A stretch of DNA of 64,000 bases from Desulfuromonadaceae bacterium. Lineage in GTDB: Bacteria; Desulfobacterota; Desulfuromonadia; Geobacterales; Pseudopelobacteraceae. The stretch's first letter is position 1; every line of letters starts with the position of its first letter. Below are positions 7,465-17,432 of this stretch, one piece after another. The notes beneath the pieces were generated by a model, which saw only the letters and a list, made by a program, of their open reading frames with translations, was not told the DNA's origin and ran no database searches. The stretch spans positions 1 through 64,000 of the forward strand of contig JAQUIG010000011.1 in assembly GCA_028683435.1 (NCBI GenBank). Reading direction: 5' to 3'. The translations under genes were made by a program, and so were the position numbers.

Positions 7465-8460
7465 TCACCAGATGCCGGTACAGATCCCCATGGTCAGCCC
7501 GTGAAGGAGAGTATACGGCTGACCACCGGTTTTTGAAGCAACATCACACCGATAAAACTCATCAAAAATCCGCTGCAACTCTACTCTTGAAAAATTGCGG
7601 GCCTGCGCAACAATATCCCCAAGAAAAAACGAATTTATAGATAGCTCCCGGCCGATATCGGCTTGCGGCATCTTTTTGTCCAGCAACTCCCTGACGCGCC
7701 ATAACTGCCGGAAGTGACGGGTCAGTGCGCCGATCAGCATCGGCGCCCCCTCGCCGTTCAGAAACAGCGCATCCAGACTTCTGATCGAGCTGGACAGGTC
7801 ACGCAGACCGACAAATTTAGCCAGCTCAAAGGCGGTAAAAGCCTTACTGCTGCTGGCCATGACCCGGACATCATCAACAGTTATACGCGGCTTTGTACCG
7901 GCGTAAACCACCAGTTTTTCAATCTGCGAGCTTAATTCCTGCAAGTTGTTGCCGATCAGTGCAGATAACAGTTCTGCAGCAGCTGTTTCAATCGACTTCC
8001 CTTGCGCAACCGATTCAGCCTGAATGAATCCGGGTAGCTTATTGTCGTAGAAGCGCTTGTATTCGACCAGGACGCCATGTTTTTTAAATTCCTGAAAAAA
8101 CTTCTTACGCTGGTCAATCTTGATACCGGTCAGCAGCAGACAGGTTCCGGGCGACGGATTCTTGATATACGGAAGCATGGCTTCAAGAGCATCGGCTTTA
8201 AGTTGTTCGGCCCGTTTGACCAGAACCGCGCGACGTTCCGAAAACATCGGCAGGGTCTGGGCGGCATCGACAATATCGACCCCTTTGGATTCATTGCCGA
8301 AAAAGACATTGAAATTAAAGTCCTTGAGAGTCGGGTCAGTCGCCCGGTCAAGCAGCATATGGACCGAACGCTCGACCAGGAACTGCTCTTCGCCGTAAAG
8401 AAAACAGACGGTCGGTATGATGCCCTTTTTCAGGGACGTTTCAAACTCCTGGGGTGTCAT
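7465..8460 (-). CDS. holA: DNA polymerase III delta subunit
   Basis: The 331-residue protein has the HolA plan: an N-terminal P-loop-like fold opening with TPQEFETSLKKG and CFLYGEEQFLVE, a helical middle domain, and the C-terminal collar helices with LIGALTRHFRQLWRV. Delta opens the sliding clamp as part of the clamp loader. The start is two bases after the lptE stop, in the leuS-lptE-holA order commonly seen in bacteria. Confidence 0.93.
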   Translation of the reverse strand: MTPQEFETSLKKGIIPTVCFLYGEEQFLVERSVHMLLDRATDPTLKDFNFNVFFGNESKGVDIVDAAQTLPMFSERRAVLVKRAEQLKADALEAMLPYIKNPSPGTCLLLTGIKIDQRKKFFQEFKKHGVLVEYKRFYDNKLPGFIQAESVAQGKSIETAAAELLSALIGNNLQELSSQIEKLVVYAGTKPRITVDDVRVMASSSKAFTAFELAKFVGLRDLSSSIRSLDALFLNGEGAPMLIGALTRHFRQLWRVRELLDKKMPQADIGRELSINSFFLGDIVAQARNFSRVELQRIFDEFYRCDVASKTGGQPYTLLHGLTMGICTGIW

Positions 8461-8462
8461 GG

Positions 8463-8990
8463 CTAGTAGGACTCTTCTAAAGCGGAAATGAATTTATGGG
8501 CAATAATTCGGGCGGCGGCATCAAGAGCCTGTTCTTCGGCATTGCGCTGCAGGGCAAGATTCGTGTTACCAGGATACTGTTTTGCCCCTTGAATCTGTCC
8601 TTTCCAGAGCGGCAACGTTTGTCCTTTTTTAGTAATTTCAAGTTCGACATTAAGCGACAAGCTGAATTCATGGGCCTGATCGAGGGCGTTATAAGAAACC
8701 GCCGTGCTGGAATAGGAAACAATCCGCGCCTTCATGACAAGATCAGCACCCTCTGTGCTGCCGGCAGGGTTCAACCCGCGCAGAGCGTGAAATTCTTCAT
8801 AAAACGCCCGGCGGAGAACCGTTTGTGCCGTTGGACTGATACTCTCGTTGCTGAAGAAAGGTACCCATATGTTCTGGACGCTGGCAAGCCGCCCAGAGGA
8901 CTGTGCGTTCGTCAGGTGGTAGCCGCACCCCGCAACAGTGCTCAGAAGCAGTGCCAGCAGCAATCTCCGTCCCCATATAGTAGCTGACAT
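8463..8990 (-). CDS. lptE: LPS-assembly lipoprotein LptE
   Basis: A 175-residue secreted lipoprotein: a hydrophobic signal segment ends in the lipobox VAGC with lipidated Cys22, then GYHLT, the usual LptE beginning. LptE plugs the LptD barrel in the outer membrane and helps insert lipopolysaccharide. The rest shows the LptE two-strand, helix pattern including VPFFSNES. It sits three bases after leuS and two before holA, supporting the assignment despite weak sequence conservation in this family. Confidence 0.88.
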   Translation of the reverse strand: MSATIWGRRLLLALLLSTVAGCGYHLTNAQSSGRLASVQNIWVPFFSNESISPTAQTVLRRAFYEEFHALRGLNPAGSTEGADLVMKARIVSYSSTAVSYNALDQAHEFSLSLNVELEITKKGQTLPLWKGQIQGAKQYPGNTNLALQRNAEEQALDAAARIIAHKFISALEESY

Positions 8991-8993
8991 ACC

Positions 8994-11465
8994 TTACCCC
9001 ACCACGATATTGACGAGCTTGCCCTGTACGCAAATAACCTTGCGGACGGTCTGCCCCAAGATGAATTGTGCGACCTTCTCATCTGTCAACGCCAGCGCTT
9101 TAAGTTCATTTTCACCGATACCGGCAGCAACGGTTATTTTGGAACGTAATTTACCGTTAACCTGAACGATGGCCAGGATCTCTTCATCAACCACGGCGCT
9201 GCGATCATAGTCAGGCCAGGAGGTCTGAGTCAATTGGGTGCTGTTCCCTAAACGCTGCCAAAGCTCCTCGGTAATGTGAGGAACAAAAGGAGCCATCAGC
9301 AAAATAACGCTCTGGAGCGCTTCCTTCATAACAGCCGGGAATTGAGGCGTTGAGAGTTCGGCGGGCTGCAAAATATTAAGCAGCTCCATTATGGAAGCTA
9401 TCGCCGTATTGAAATGGAAACGTTCCTCTATATCTTCTGATACTTTACGGATTGTTTTATGTACCGCCCGGCGCAGGTTTCTCTCCTCGGCAGACAATGA
9501 GCCGGGGTCAACCTGGCCTGCGTTTTTTATCAGCTCAAGGCGGTCATGGACCAGTTTCCAGATGCGGCTTAAGAAACGGAAAGAACCTTCCACACCCTGG
9601 TCATTCCAGTCCAGATCTTTTTCAGGGGGTGCGGCAAACAGTGAAAAGAGACGGGCGGTATCAGCCCCGTATTTTGAGATCAGGGCATCCGGATCGACGA
9701 CATTCCCTTTCGACTTGCTCATTTTGGCGCCATCTTTAATGACCATCCCCTGTGTCAGGAGATTGACAAATGGTTCATCGGCAGAAATGTGTCCCAGATC
9801 ACGCAGCACTTTTGTAAAGAAGCGCGCATACAGCAGGTGCAGCACGGCATGCTCTATGCCGCCGATGTACTGGTCAACCGACATCCAGTGGTCAACAGCG
9901 TCCCGATCGAGGATACCATCCTTAAAGTCAGGGCAGCAGTAGCGGAGGAAATACCAGGATGACTGAACGAAGGTATCCATCGTGTCAGTTTCACGACGGG
10001 CAGCTTTTCCGCAGGCTGGGCAGGAACAGTTTACGAATGATTCCATCCGGGCCAGCGGGCTCCCCCCTTCACCGCTGAACGCGACATCTTTCGGCAGTAC
10101 AACCGGCAGATCTTTTTCCGGCACAGGAACGACGCCACAGCAGTCGCAATAGACTACCGGAATCGGATTGCCCCAATAGCGCTGGCGGGAAATGCCCCAG
10201 TCGCGGAGCCGAAAATTGACCGTTTTGCTGCCGTGTCCCTGATTTTGCAGAAACTCGGCGATTGCCTCTTTTGCGTCACCGCTGGGCAGGCCGTCAAACT
10301 GGCCTGAATTGGTCATAACCCCGGCTTCGGTGTACGCCTCTGTCATACTCGCCGGATCGAGCGAAACGCCGGACGGCTGTATGACAACTGTCAGCGGCAG
10401 GTCATATTTTTTGGCAAACTCAAAATCGCGCTGATCGTGGGTAGGTACCGCCATGACGGCTCCGGTGCCGTAATCCATCAGGACAAAGTTGGCCAGAAAA
10501 ATCGGCATTCGCGTCCCGGTCAGAGGATTACTGCAGTATGAACCGGTAAAAACCCCCTCTTTTTCAAAATCATCAGCGGTGCGCACTATGCGATCGGTCT
10601 TTCTGATCTTGTCGATAAAGGCGATAACCGTTTCTCTTCGGTCCGGGGTGGTCAGCTCAAGGGCACGGGGATGTTCGGGTGCCAGAGACATGAAGGTCGC
10701 TCCGAATACGGTGTCCTGACGTGTTGTGAAGACACGGATCGATTCGCCGCTGTTTTCGACAGGAAAATCGATCTCGCAGCCATAACTCTTGCCGATCCAG
10801 TTCCGCTGCATGACAAGCACGCGCTCAGGCCAGCCGGGGAGTTTATATGTGTTTTCAAGCAGCTCATCGGCATAATCGGTTATGCGGAAAAACCACTGAT
10901 CAAGCTCTTTCTGGGTAACGTCGCTGTCGCAGCGCCAGCAGCAGCCATCCTCGACCTGCTCATTGGCGAGTACGGTTTCGCACTTAGGACACCAGTTGAC
11001 AAAGGAGGTCTTTTTGTAGGCCAAACCTTTGGCAAACATTTCCAGAAACAGCTTCTGTTCCCAGCGGTAATAGCCGACGTCGCAGGTTGCCAGTTCACGG
11101 TCCCAGTCGTATGAAAAGCCCAACTTTTTTATCTGGTTCCGCATGTATGCGATATTTTCATGCGTCCAGGTTGCCGGATGACTATTGTTTTGAATGGCAG
11201 CATTTTCAGCCGGCATACCAAAAGCGTCCCACCCCATCGGATGCATGACATTGAAGCCGCGCATTCGTTTGAACCTGCCGATAACATCGCCGATAGAATA
11301 ATTACGGACGTGCCCCATATGGATACGCCCGGATGGATACGGGAACATCTCCAGGAGATAGTATTTCTGTTTGCCGCTGTCGACAGTCGCCTTGAATGTC
11401 TTTTCGTTTTCCCAGGCAGATTGCCATTTCTGTTCTACGTCTTTAGGTATGTACTTATGTTCCAC
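8994..11465 (-). CDS. leuS: Leucyl-tRNA synthetase
   Basis: An 823-residue class I synthetase of normal bacterial length. HIGH appears as HMGH in [11 protein letters not shown], zinc-knuckle cysteines occur in [11 protein letters not shown] and CCWRCD, the editing domain follows, and KMSKS is present in [15 protein letters not shown]. It charges tRNA-Leu. The start is GTG, preceded by AAGGAAA. First gene of leuS-lptE-holA; the 71-base gap after cheB may hold its own promoter. Confidence 0.97.
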   Translation of the reverse strand: MEHKYIPKDVEQKWQSAWENEKTFKATVDSGKQKYYLLEMFPYPSGRIHMGHVRNYSIGDVIGRFKRMRGFNVMHPMGWDAFGMPAENAAIQNNSHPATWTHENIAYMRNQIKKLGFSYDWDRELATCDVGYYRWEQKLFLEMFAKGLAYKKTSFVNWCPKCETVLANEQVEDGCCWRCDSDVTQKELDQWFFRITDYADELLENTYKLPGWPERVLVMQRNWIGKSYGCEIDFPVENSGESIRVFTTRQDTVFGATFMSLAPEHPRALELTTPDRRETVIAFIDKIRKTDRIVRTADDFEKEGVFTGSYCSNPLTGTRMPIFLANFVLMDYGTGAVMAVPTHDQRDFEFAKKYDLPLTVVIQPSGVSLDPASMTEAYTEAGVMTNSGQFDGLPSGDAKEAIAEFLQNQGHGSKTVNFRLRDWGISRQRYWGNPIPVVYCDCCGVVPVPEKDLPVVLPKDVAFSGEGGSPLARMESFVNCSCPACGKAARRETDTMDTFVQSSWYFLRYCCPDFKDGILDRDAVDHWMSVDQYIGGIEHAVLHLLYARFFTKVLRDLGHISADEPFVNLLTQGMVIKDGAKMSKSKGNVVDPDALISKYGADTARLFSLFAAPPEKDLDWNDQGVEGSFRFLSRIWKLVHDRLELIKNAGQVDPGSLSAEERNLRRAVHKTIRKVSEDIEERFHFNTAIASIMELLNILQPAELSTPQFPAVMKEALQSVILLMAPFVPHITEELWQRLGNSTQLTQTSWPDYDRSAVVDEEILAIVQVNGKLRSKITVAAGIGENELKALALTDEKVAQFILGQTVRKVICVQGKLVNIVVG

Positions 11466-11536
11466 GGTGATTTCCTTTCGTACTTTGAATCTATTTAGTT
11501 TTTTTTGATGCGGTTTTTGCCGCCATTGGTATTAAA

Positions 11537-12607
11537 TCAGGAAAACCCGCCCTGCAGAATAATTTCAGCGACAACTCTATCCAACGGGACAGAGCGATCA
11601 ACAACACCGGTTGCTACCGCTTCACGCGGCATGCCGTACACGACAGCGGTCTCCTCTGATTCCGCAATAACCCACCCACCCTGTTCCTTAATAGTTCGCA
11701 CCCCTTTACTGCCGTCGTTGCCCATGCCGGTAAGGATTACAGCAGCCACCCGCTTGCGGTAAATACCTGCACACGACTGCAGCATGACATCAACTGAAGG
11801 GATATACCGGTCCGATTCCGCAGGTGCAACGATGCGGGCCGTTACCTGCCCTCCGCACACTTCGAAGGTCATGTTCCTACCGCCCGGAGCGATCAGAACT
11901 CTGCCGGGAAGAACAAGGTCGCCATCTTCGGCCTCCTTTACGTCGAAAAACGAGGTGCGATTGAGCCGTTCTGCAAAGGCTTTGGTAAAACCGGCCGGCA
12001 TATGCTGGGAGACAACGACGGCAAAAGGATATTTCTGTTCAAATGAGGAGAATATCCGCTGCAGAGCGGGCGGCCCTCCGGTGGAAGAACCGATCGCCAC
12101 AAGATCGATGGCGTGATGTATTCCAACCCCTGCTCTCCCCGCCGGTGCCGGTTCGGATGTGCTGTGGGCAGGAAAATCAACCACGGCGTTTGAGCGGATA
12201 TGACTCCACGGCTTACACGCAAGAAGTTGCAGAACCTTTTTCTGAAGATCTTCCTTTATCGAGAGGAGATCAACCGAAGCGCTACTGGATGGTTTTGCCA
12301 CAAAGTCAAGCGCCCCGAGTTCAAGCGCTTTAAAGACCTTGTCGGCGCCGCTGAGGGCGCTGATAACGATCACCGGCAGCGAAAAGCGGGTCGTAAGGAT
12401 GCGCAGCAGTGTAAACCCGTCCATCTTGGGCATTTCAAGATCCAAAGTCACCAGATCGGGCTTAAGCGCAATAACCTTTTGAATCCCCTCTTGACCGTTT
12501 ATCGCGTAGCCCACGACTTCAACATAATCGAGACATTCCAGCATGCGGGTGATGCTGCGGCGGCTGAAGGCTGAATCATCGACAACGACAATCCTGATCT
12601 TTTTCAC
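11537..12607 (-). CDS. cheB: Chemotaxis response regulator methylesterase/deamidase CheB
   Basis: A 356-residue protein with an N-terminal receiver (phospho-acceptor Asp56 in [11 protein letters not shown]) and a C-terminal methylesterase domain with the serine in GSSTGG near residue 174, His202 in SQHMP and the late Asp in GMGNDGSKG. It removes methyl groups from chemoreceptors when phosphorylated by CheA. Its start overlaps the cheR stop by four bases. It ends a nine-gene operon that contains no receptor gene, so its substrate must be encoded elsewhere. Confidence 0.95.
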   Translation of the reverse strand: MKKIRIVVVDDSAFSRRSITRMLECLDYVEVVGYAINGQEGIQKVIALKPDLVTLDLEMPKMDGFTLLRILTTRFSLPVIVISALSGADKVFKALELGALDFVAKPSSSASVDLLSIKEDLQKKVLQLLACKPWSHIRSNAVVDFPAHSTSEPAPAGRAGVGIHHAIDLVAIGSSTGGPPALQRIFSSFEQKYPFAVVVSQHMPAGFTKAFAERLNRTSFFDVKEAEDGDLVLPGRVLIAPGGRNMTFEVCGGQVTARIVAPAESDRYIPSVDVMLQSCAGIYRKRVAAVILTGMGNDGSKGVRTIKEQGGWVIAESEETAVVYGMPREAVATGVVDRSVPLDRVVAEIILQGGFS

Positions 12608-13482
12608 CGTGGACCTCCCGCTGGAAAACGATCCGGCTTCTGATAGATCATGTCGTTTTTGAAATGGCGGAGTGTGAACAGTGTCGTGATGTTAGCGAGA
12701 GATTCCGAGTGCCCCAGCAGCAGAAAACCGCCATCATACAGTGCTGCGTGAAATGACTCAATTACACGCTTTTTGGCCGCCTGATCAAAGTAAATGATCA
12801 CATTACGACAAAAAACAAGGTCCACCTTGCCAAGCATGGTCAGGCGATGTGTGTCAAAAAGGTTGAGATGACTAACGGTAACCAACTCACGGATAGAGTC
12901 ATTTACCTTATACCCATCATCTTGCGGATGGAAAAATTGACGCAGGTCGCTCTCTTCAGTCGCCCTAAAAGATGATTTTCCATATACGGCACGACGCGCC
13001 TGTTGCAGGACTTTCTGGCTGATATCGGTGCCGATGATTTCAATCTTCCATCCTGATAGTTCCGGAATGGTACTAAGGAGCATCGCAATGGTATACGGTT
13101 CTTCTCCTGTCGAGCACCCTGCGCTCCAAATCCGCAGAGAACGGTTGCCGCGTTCAGCTTTACTTCTGATCAGTTCGGGTATTATCTCATCGGAAAAAGC
13201 TTTAAGCTGGAACGACTCACGGAAAAAATAGGTCTCGTTTGTCGTAAGAACATCCATGATGTCCATGAGTTCCTGCTCTTTATTACGGTTATACTTCAAA
13301 TAATGATAGTAGTCGTAAAAAGACATGAGGTTCAGGTCAGTCAAGCGCTGGGAAAGCCGCTTTTCAAGAATATATTTTGAATTATGATCAAAAAATATTC
13401 CGCAATGCCGATAGATGCAATCCCGCAGTAGCTGGAATTCATCGTCAGACATAGTATGATCGTTTGCATAAGAGAGCGTCAT
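12604..13482 (-). CDS. cheR: Chemotaxis protein methyltransferase CheR
   Basis: This protein of about 292 residues has the CheR N-terminal helical domain and a Rossmann methyltransferase with the SAM loop in [16 protein letters not shown] and a late [12 protein letters not shown] motif. It methylates receptor glutamates, opposing CheB. The ATG at 13482 follows an AGG-containing leader; a TTG two codons upstream and an ATG ten codons downstream are alternatives. It lacks a C-terminal TPR extension. Confidence 0.94.
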   Translation of the reverse strand: MTLSYANDHTMSDDEFQLLRDCIYRHCGIFFDHNSKYILEKRLSQRLTDLNLMSFYDYYHYLKYNRNKEQELMDIMDVLTTNETYFFRESFQLKAFSDEIIPELIRSKAERGNRSLRIWSAGCSTGEEPYTIAMLLSTIPELSGWKIEIIGTDISQKVLQQARRAVYGKSSFRATEESDLRQFFHPQDDGYKVNDSIRELVTVSHLNLFDTHRLTMLGKVDLVFCRNVIIYFDQAAKKRVIESFHAALYDGGFLLLGHSESLANITTLFTLRHFKNDMIYQKPDRFPAGGPR

Positions 13483-13489
13483 TAACAAC

Positions 13490-15319
13490 CTAAATGTATT
13501 TAGTAACGATGACGCGCTCTAAAGACCTGACCGCCTGCCGGGCAATGTCATCGTCACCGTTGTGAAGGGATTGCCGGATGATTTCCTCTGCTTCCGGGAT
13601 CCCGATTTCTTCCAGGACCTGTAAAATTGTAATCATCAGCAAACCTTCAGCAGTGCTATGAATATTTTTAATAAATAACCATGCCCTGACCGGTTCTATC
13701 ATGGCAATAGCCTTCAGTGCAACAGCCTGCACCGAGATGTCCTCGTCATCCAGAGCATATTCAAGGGCATCAAGCGCCGTTGTATCGCGCAGGTTTCCAA
13801 GGGCGATGGCGACGGCAATACGGACATCGGGATCCTCATCAGCTAAGACCGGCACAAGCATTGAAACGGATTCCTCAACAGGGTTCTCCCCTATTGCCGT
13901 AACGGCAGCTTTACGAACATGCGGATCTTCATCCTTTACCAGCGGCAGCAAACGTTCCCGTTCACCAAGCGATGCCAGCAAAAGCGCGGCAGCCTTTCGA
14001 TGATGCGGCATTTTTGAAGAAGATAAATGACTGGCTTCAGCCAGAACCGAAGAACGACCGGAGGTGGCAAGGGACTGTAAACCTGAGACAGCCGCTGCAT
14101 AGACGTGGGCTTCGCTGTCGTCAATCAGAGGAATAAGGTCAGAAATCAACATGATCAGGTCAAGCTTTCCGGCCGCCAGCGCAGCTGCTTTACGAACCTT
14201 GGCAGACGGGTCGTGCAACGCACCCTGAATAACATCATCAAAACCGGAATAGCCACACTCGGCGATTAGAATACAGAGGCCGCTTCGTCCGCTCTCATCA
14301 AGGGTTGAATAGCGTGGAATAATTTCATGCAAGGCTTCACGGCCAAAGCTTTTCAGCGCTGCAAGTGAAGCATTGGCGGTAAACTCTTCAGCGTGCGCCT
14401 GAATAAGCAGCGGAATGAAACGGGTATCCATGGTCTTGACGCTGATCCAAAGCAGCGCTTCCGTTAACGCCACTTCCTGACTGTCAAACAGTTCCAGTAA
14501 ACCAGGAATAATGTCGGTTCCCTTAATTATCTGGAGCGCATCACCGATTTTTACCTGTGCTGCAGCAGAGGATCGCCAGTAGATCTTATACAGCGCTTTG
14601 ACAGCGGCGGCACGACAGTTCCTCTGGCGACACGAAAATCCATGCAGCAGCAGATTTAAGGAGCTTCCATCAGAAATGGTGCCCAAACATTCAAAAACTG
14701 CCTTCCTGAATATATCCTGTTCTGCCAGCTTTAGCAGCGCTTCCGGAACCGGTGCCGGTTTTGCCAGAAGCCCCAAAGCCCCCAGAGCGCTGAAACGAAA
14801 CAGCACCTCGTCTCTCGACTGAATGGCTTGCATGAGCTGCTCTGCAGCGGCCGAATCGCCCAGGGCGCCAAGCTGCTCTGCAGCGGCAGAGGCAACATTT
14901 TCCTCGGAGTCGTTCAGTGCCTGCAGTAGCGCTGAAACAAAAACCGGGTCACCGATAGCTCCCATGACATCAATGACAAATTTGCGTACATCGGGATCCT
15001 GATCCTGCACCATCTTCATCAGCAGCGGGGCGGAAGCAGAACCGAGGCGAATAACGGCCTCTGCAGCAGAATTTCTCAAACCGGCATTTTCTTCACTGCG
15101 AAGAAGGTTCAATAACTGTTCAACTGAATTGAGATCAGGTTCCAGGTAAACATACCGCTCAACGGCCTCTTTCCGTACCCGCCAGCTTTCATCGCCCATA
15201 GCGGTGAATATGATAGCTTGGGCGTCAGGAGCTGGAATATCCCTCAGCAAACAGAGGGCTGATCTGCGAATTTCTTCATCATCTGATTGAAGGGCACAGC
15301 GTATATCTTGAAGATCCAT
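13490..15319 (-). CDS. HEAT-repeat (PBS-lyase-like) protein of the che operon
   Basis: Its 609 residues are almost entirely about thirty-residue helical repeats of the HEAT/PBS-lyase type, with recurrent D-P-D-V-R-[KI]-A-A segments such as DEDPHVRKAAVTAIG and DEDPDVRIAVAIALG. No enzymatic motif is seen. HEAT solenoids are protein-docking scaffolds; placement between cheW and cheR suggests it organises this chemosensory complex or its adaptation enzymes. That role is inference from position. Confidence 0.8.
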   Translation of the reverse strand: MDLQDIRCALQSDDEEIRRSALCLLRDIPAPDAQAIIFTAMGDESWRVRKEAVERYVYLEPDLNSVEQLLNLLRSEENAGLRNSAAEAVIRLGSASAPLLMKMVQDQDPDVRKFVIDVMGAIGDPVFVSALLQALNDSEENVASAAAEQLGALGDSAAAEQLMQAIQSRDEVLFRFSALGALGLLAKPAPVPEALLKLAEQDIFRKAVFECLGTISDGSSLNLLLHGFSCRQRNCRAAAVKALYKIYWRSSAAAQVKIGDALQIIKGTDIIPGLLELFDSQEVALTEALLWISVKTMDTRFIPLLIQAHAEEFTANASLAALKSFGREALHEIIPRYSTLDESGRSGLCILIAECGYSGFDDVIQGALHDPSAKVRKAAALAAGKLDLIMLISDLIPLIDDSEAHVYAAAVSGLQSLATSGRSSVLAEASHLSSSKMPHHRKAAALLLASLGERERLLPLVKDEDPHVRKAAVTAIGENPVEESVSMLVPVLADEDPDVRIAVAIALGNLRDTTALDALEYALDDEDISVQAVALKAIAMIEPVRAWLFIKNIHSTAEGLLMITILQVLEEIGIPEAEEIIRQSLHNGDDDIARQAVRSLERVIVTKYI

Positions 15320-15363
15320 TACCTGAATACTCCTGATTTTTTAAAGGCATCTGAAGATTTGCT

Positions 15364-15828
15364 TTATGCAGGTATCGTGGTTTGAATACTGTTGTTGGCA
15401 CAAAGGAGTGAATCAATATCCAAAATCATAAAGACGCGGTTATCAGACAGGCAGACACCTAAAAGAAATTCCATCCCCACTCCGGATGCAATCTGGATCG
15501 GAGGTTTTATATCGGCGACCGGCACAGAAATGACCTCCATGACGTCATCCACATCAAGAGCCAGTATTTGCCCGACCAGCGACACAATCAGCAGTTTGCC
15601 GACAGGAGCGCCATCCATGACGGGCATTCCAAATCGCTTGCGCATGTTCATGACCGGAATAACCGATCCGCGAAGATTAATAACCCCCTCAAGAAGGTCT
15701 GAGGCGCACGGCAGCGGCGAGAGTTTCTGAGGAACAAGAATCTCACGTATTCTCATGATATCGACAGCAAACAGCCTGTCGCCGAGGCTAAAACAAGCCA
15801 GCTGGATATGAGTTATCACACCTTCCAT
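15364..15828 (-). CDS. cheW: CheW-type coupling protein (short)
   Basis: A 154-residue single CheW domain: FSLGDRLFAVDIMRIREIL opens the first barrel, INLRGSVIPVMNMRKRFG is the conserved loop, and a D-V-M-E-V strand follows. CheW couples receptors to CheA. It is the second of two CheW genes in the operon, 15 bases after the longer one; two couplers suggest different receptor sets or CheW layers in the array. Confidence 0.93.
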   Translation of the reverse strand: MEGVITHIQLACFSLGDRLFAVDIMRIREILVPQKLSPLPCASDLLEGVINLRGSVIPVMNMRKRFGMPVMDGAPVGKLLIVSLVGQILALDVDDVMEVISVPVADIKPPIQIASGVGMEFLLGVCLSDNRVFMILDIDSLLCANNSIQTTIPA

Positions 15829-15843
15829 ATTAAATAACGGCCC

Positions 15844-16620
15844 TCAGTTCAGGTTGATGTCAGCAATGGTTCCCAAATTCAAAATTATTATCAATCGTCC
15901 GCCGGACCGACCAAGCCCGCTGATAAAGTCACGGTCAATCCCATCCAGGACTGCGGGGGCAGCTTCGACGTCATCAAGTTCTACCTGCACAACCTGGATC
16001 ACTTCGTCAACCAGCAGGCCGCTTAATGAATTATTGTTTCTGATAACTATAATCCGCTCTTTGCCGGTGGGCTCTTTACGGGCAAGACCCAAACGGACAC
16101 GCATATCAATAATCGGAATAATCGTGCCGCGCAAGGAAAGAATTCCTGAAATAAAGAGCGGGGCACGCGGGACCTCGGTCACCTCTCTCGGCTTGATGAT
16201 TTCCTTTAGATCCATGATATTTATGCCGTAGATCTCATCAGAAACCCGAAAGCAGAGAAATTCATGGCAGGATTCAGCAGTCATCTGACTGGTTTCGTCA
16301 TCTGCACGGCTTGACTCGTTGTCACACCCGGCAGCTGCTCTGCCGGCCAGAATCGCTTCCAACGGTGACTGCGTCGCGGTAACACGACCCGGGAGTATGG
16401 CGGTGATGGAAGGAACGACAGCATCAACGGACTCAGCGGGAACGTGATGAGACTCTTTTTGAAAAAAAACGGGAGCAGCGGCGGCCGGATCTGTAACCGC
16501 CGGGACAGTTTCGATACCGTTACTCGCCAGCCCAGGTGAAGAGAATGGAGCGGCAAAAGAGGCGGCATCAGGCTCCCTGAGACTCTGTAACGATTTTTTT
16601 CTTATTTTGGCAAGATCCAT
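15844..16620 (-). CDS. CheW-type coupling protein with long N-terminal extension
   Basis: The 258-residue protein has a CheW domain in its C-terminal 150 residues (FLCFRVSDEIYGINIMDLKEI, then LRGTIIPIIDMRVRLGL) preceded by about 110 residues rich in Ala, Pro and Ser and predicted to be disordered. The extension is far longer than in classical CheW and may tether another component. It lies 11 bases after the ExeA-type ATPase. Confidence 0.9.
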   Translation of the reverse strand: MDLAKIRKKSLQSLREPDAASFAAPFSSPGLASNGIETVPAVTDPAAAAPVFFQKESHHVPAESVDAVVPSITAILPGRVTATQSPLEAILAGRAAAGCDNESSRADDETSQMTAESCHEFLCFRVSDEIYGINIMDLKEIIKPREVTEVPRAPLFISGILSLRGTIIPIIDMRVRLGLARKEPTGKERIIVIRNNNSLSGLLVDEVIQVVQVELDDVEAAPAVLDGIDRDFISGLGRSGGRLIIILNLGTIADINLN

Positions 16621-16631
16621 ACAAGTACCGC

Positions 16632-17432
16632 CTACATCATCAATTCATCTTTAATTTCGTTGATTATGCCAGAATCAATCAAGGCGGCATCACAACCATA
16701 TGCAACCAGCAGAGCATTAGTTGCCATGGAATTGATTTTGCGCGGCACTCCGCCGCTCAGTTCATAAATCCGCTGTACGGCATCCGGGGTAAATAAACCG
16801 GGAGTCCCCCCGGCGACCTCGAGCCGAAAATCGAGATATTCCATAATTTCATCAACCAATAGCGGCTTCAGGTGGTAATGAAGCGAAATACGTTGCCGCA
16901 GAGGCTCGAAACGACTTGATGCCATCATCGGGCGCAATTCCGGCTGTCCCATAACAACAACACCAAGCAGATTGCGGTCATCCAGCTGAAAGTTGGTCAG
17001 AAGCCTGATCTCATCAAACACTTCTGCATCGGTAATCATCTGGGCTTCGTCAATGACCAGGACCGGACATATATCCCGTTGATTCAAGGCGTATACGGCA
17101 GTATGGATCTGGTTAATCAGGAGATCCTTGGCGTCGGCCGGCTGCTCTACTTCAAGAATCCTCGCAATGGTTCGCAGAAACTCTATCGCATTCAAGCGCG
17201 GATTGATGATATAGCAAAAACGGAAACGGGAACCGAGACGATCCATCAGAGCCCGCGACAGCGTGGTTTTGCCGCAGCCTATTTCCCCGGTTAAAACAGC
17301 AAGCTCACGTTCTTCAACGACAAATTCAAGCCGCGCAAGCGCCTCTTCATGGCCGCGACTTAAAAACAGAAAACGGGGATCGGGTGTTTTGCTGAACGGT
17401 TTTTCCTTAAAGCCGAAATAGCTTTTATACAT
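16632..17432 (-). CDS. ExeA/GspA-type AAA ATPase
   Basis: The 266-residue ATPase opens with YKSYFGFKEKPFSKTPDP, the signature of ExeA/GspA and MSHA-type ATPases. Walker A is GEIGCGKTT, Walker B is VLVIDEAQ, and the C-terminal part has the SGGVPRKIN motif of this group. Relatives help secretins or pili cross the peptidoglycan. It overlaps the end of cheA by eight bases, so the two are co-translated. It lacks the transmembrane and peptidoglycan-binding C-terminus of full ExeA, so it may act as a cytoplasmic ATPase linked to the chemosensory array. Confidence 0.85.
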   Translation of the reverse strand: MYKSYFGFKEKPFSKTPDPRFLFLSRGHEEALARLEFVVEERELAVLTGEIGCGKTTLSRALMDRLGSRFRFCYIINPRLNAIEFLRTIARILEVEQPADAKDLLINQIHTAVYALNQRDICPVLVIDEAQMITDAEVFDEIRLLTNFQLDDRNLLGVVVMGQPELRPMMASSRFEPLRQRISLHYHLKPLLVDEIMEYLDFRLEVAGGTPGLFTPDAVQRIYELSGGVPRKINSMATNALLVAYGCDAALIDSGIINEIKDELMM

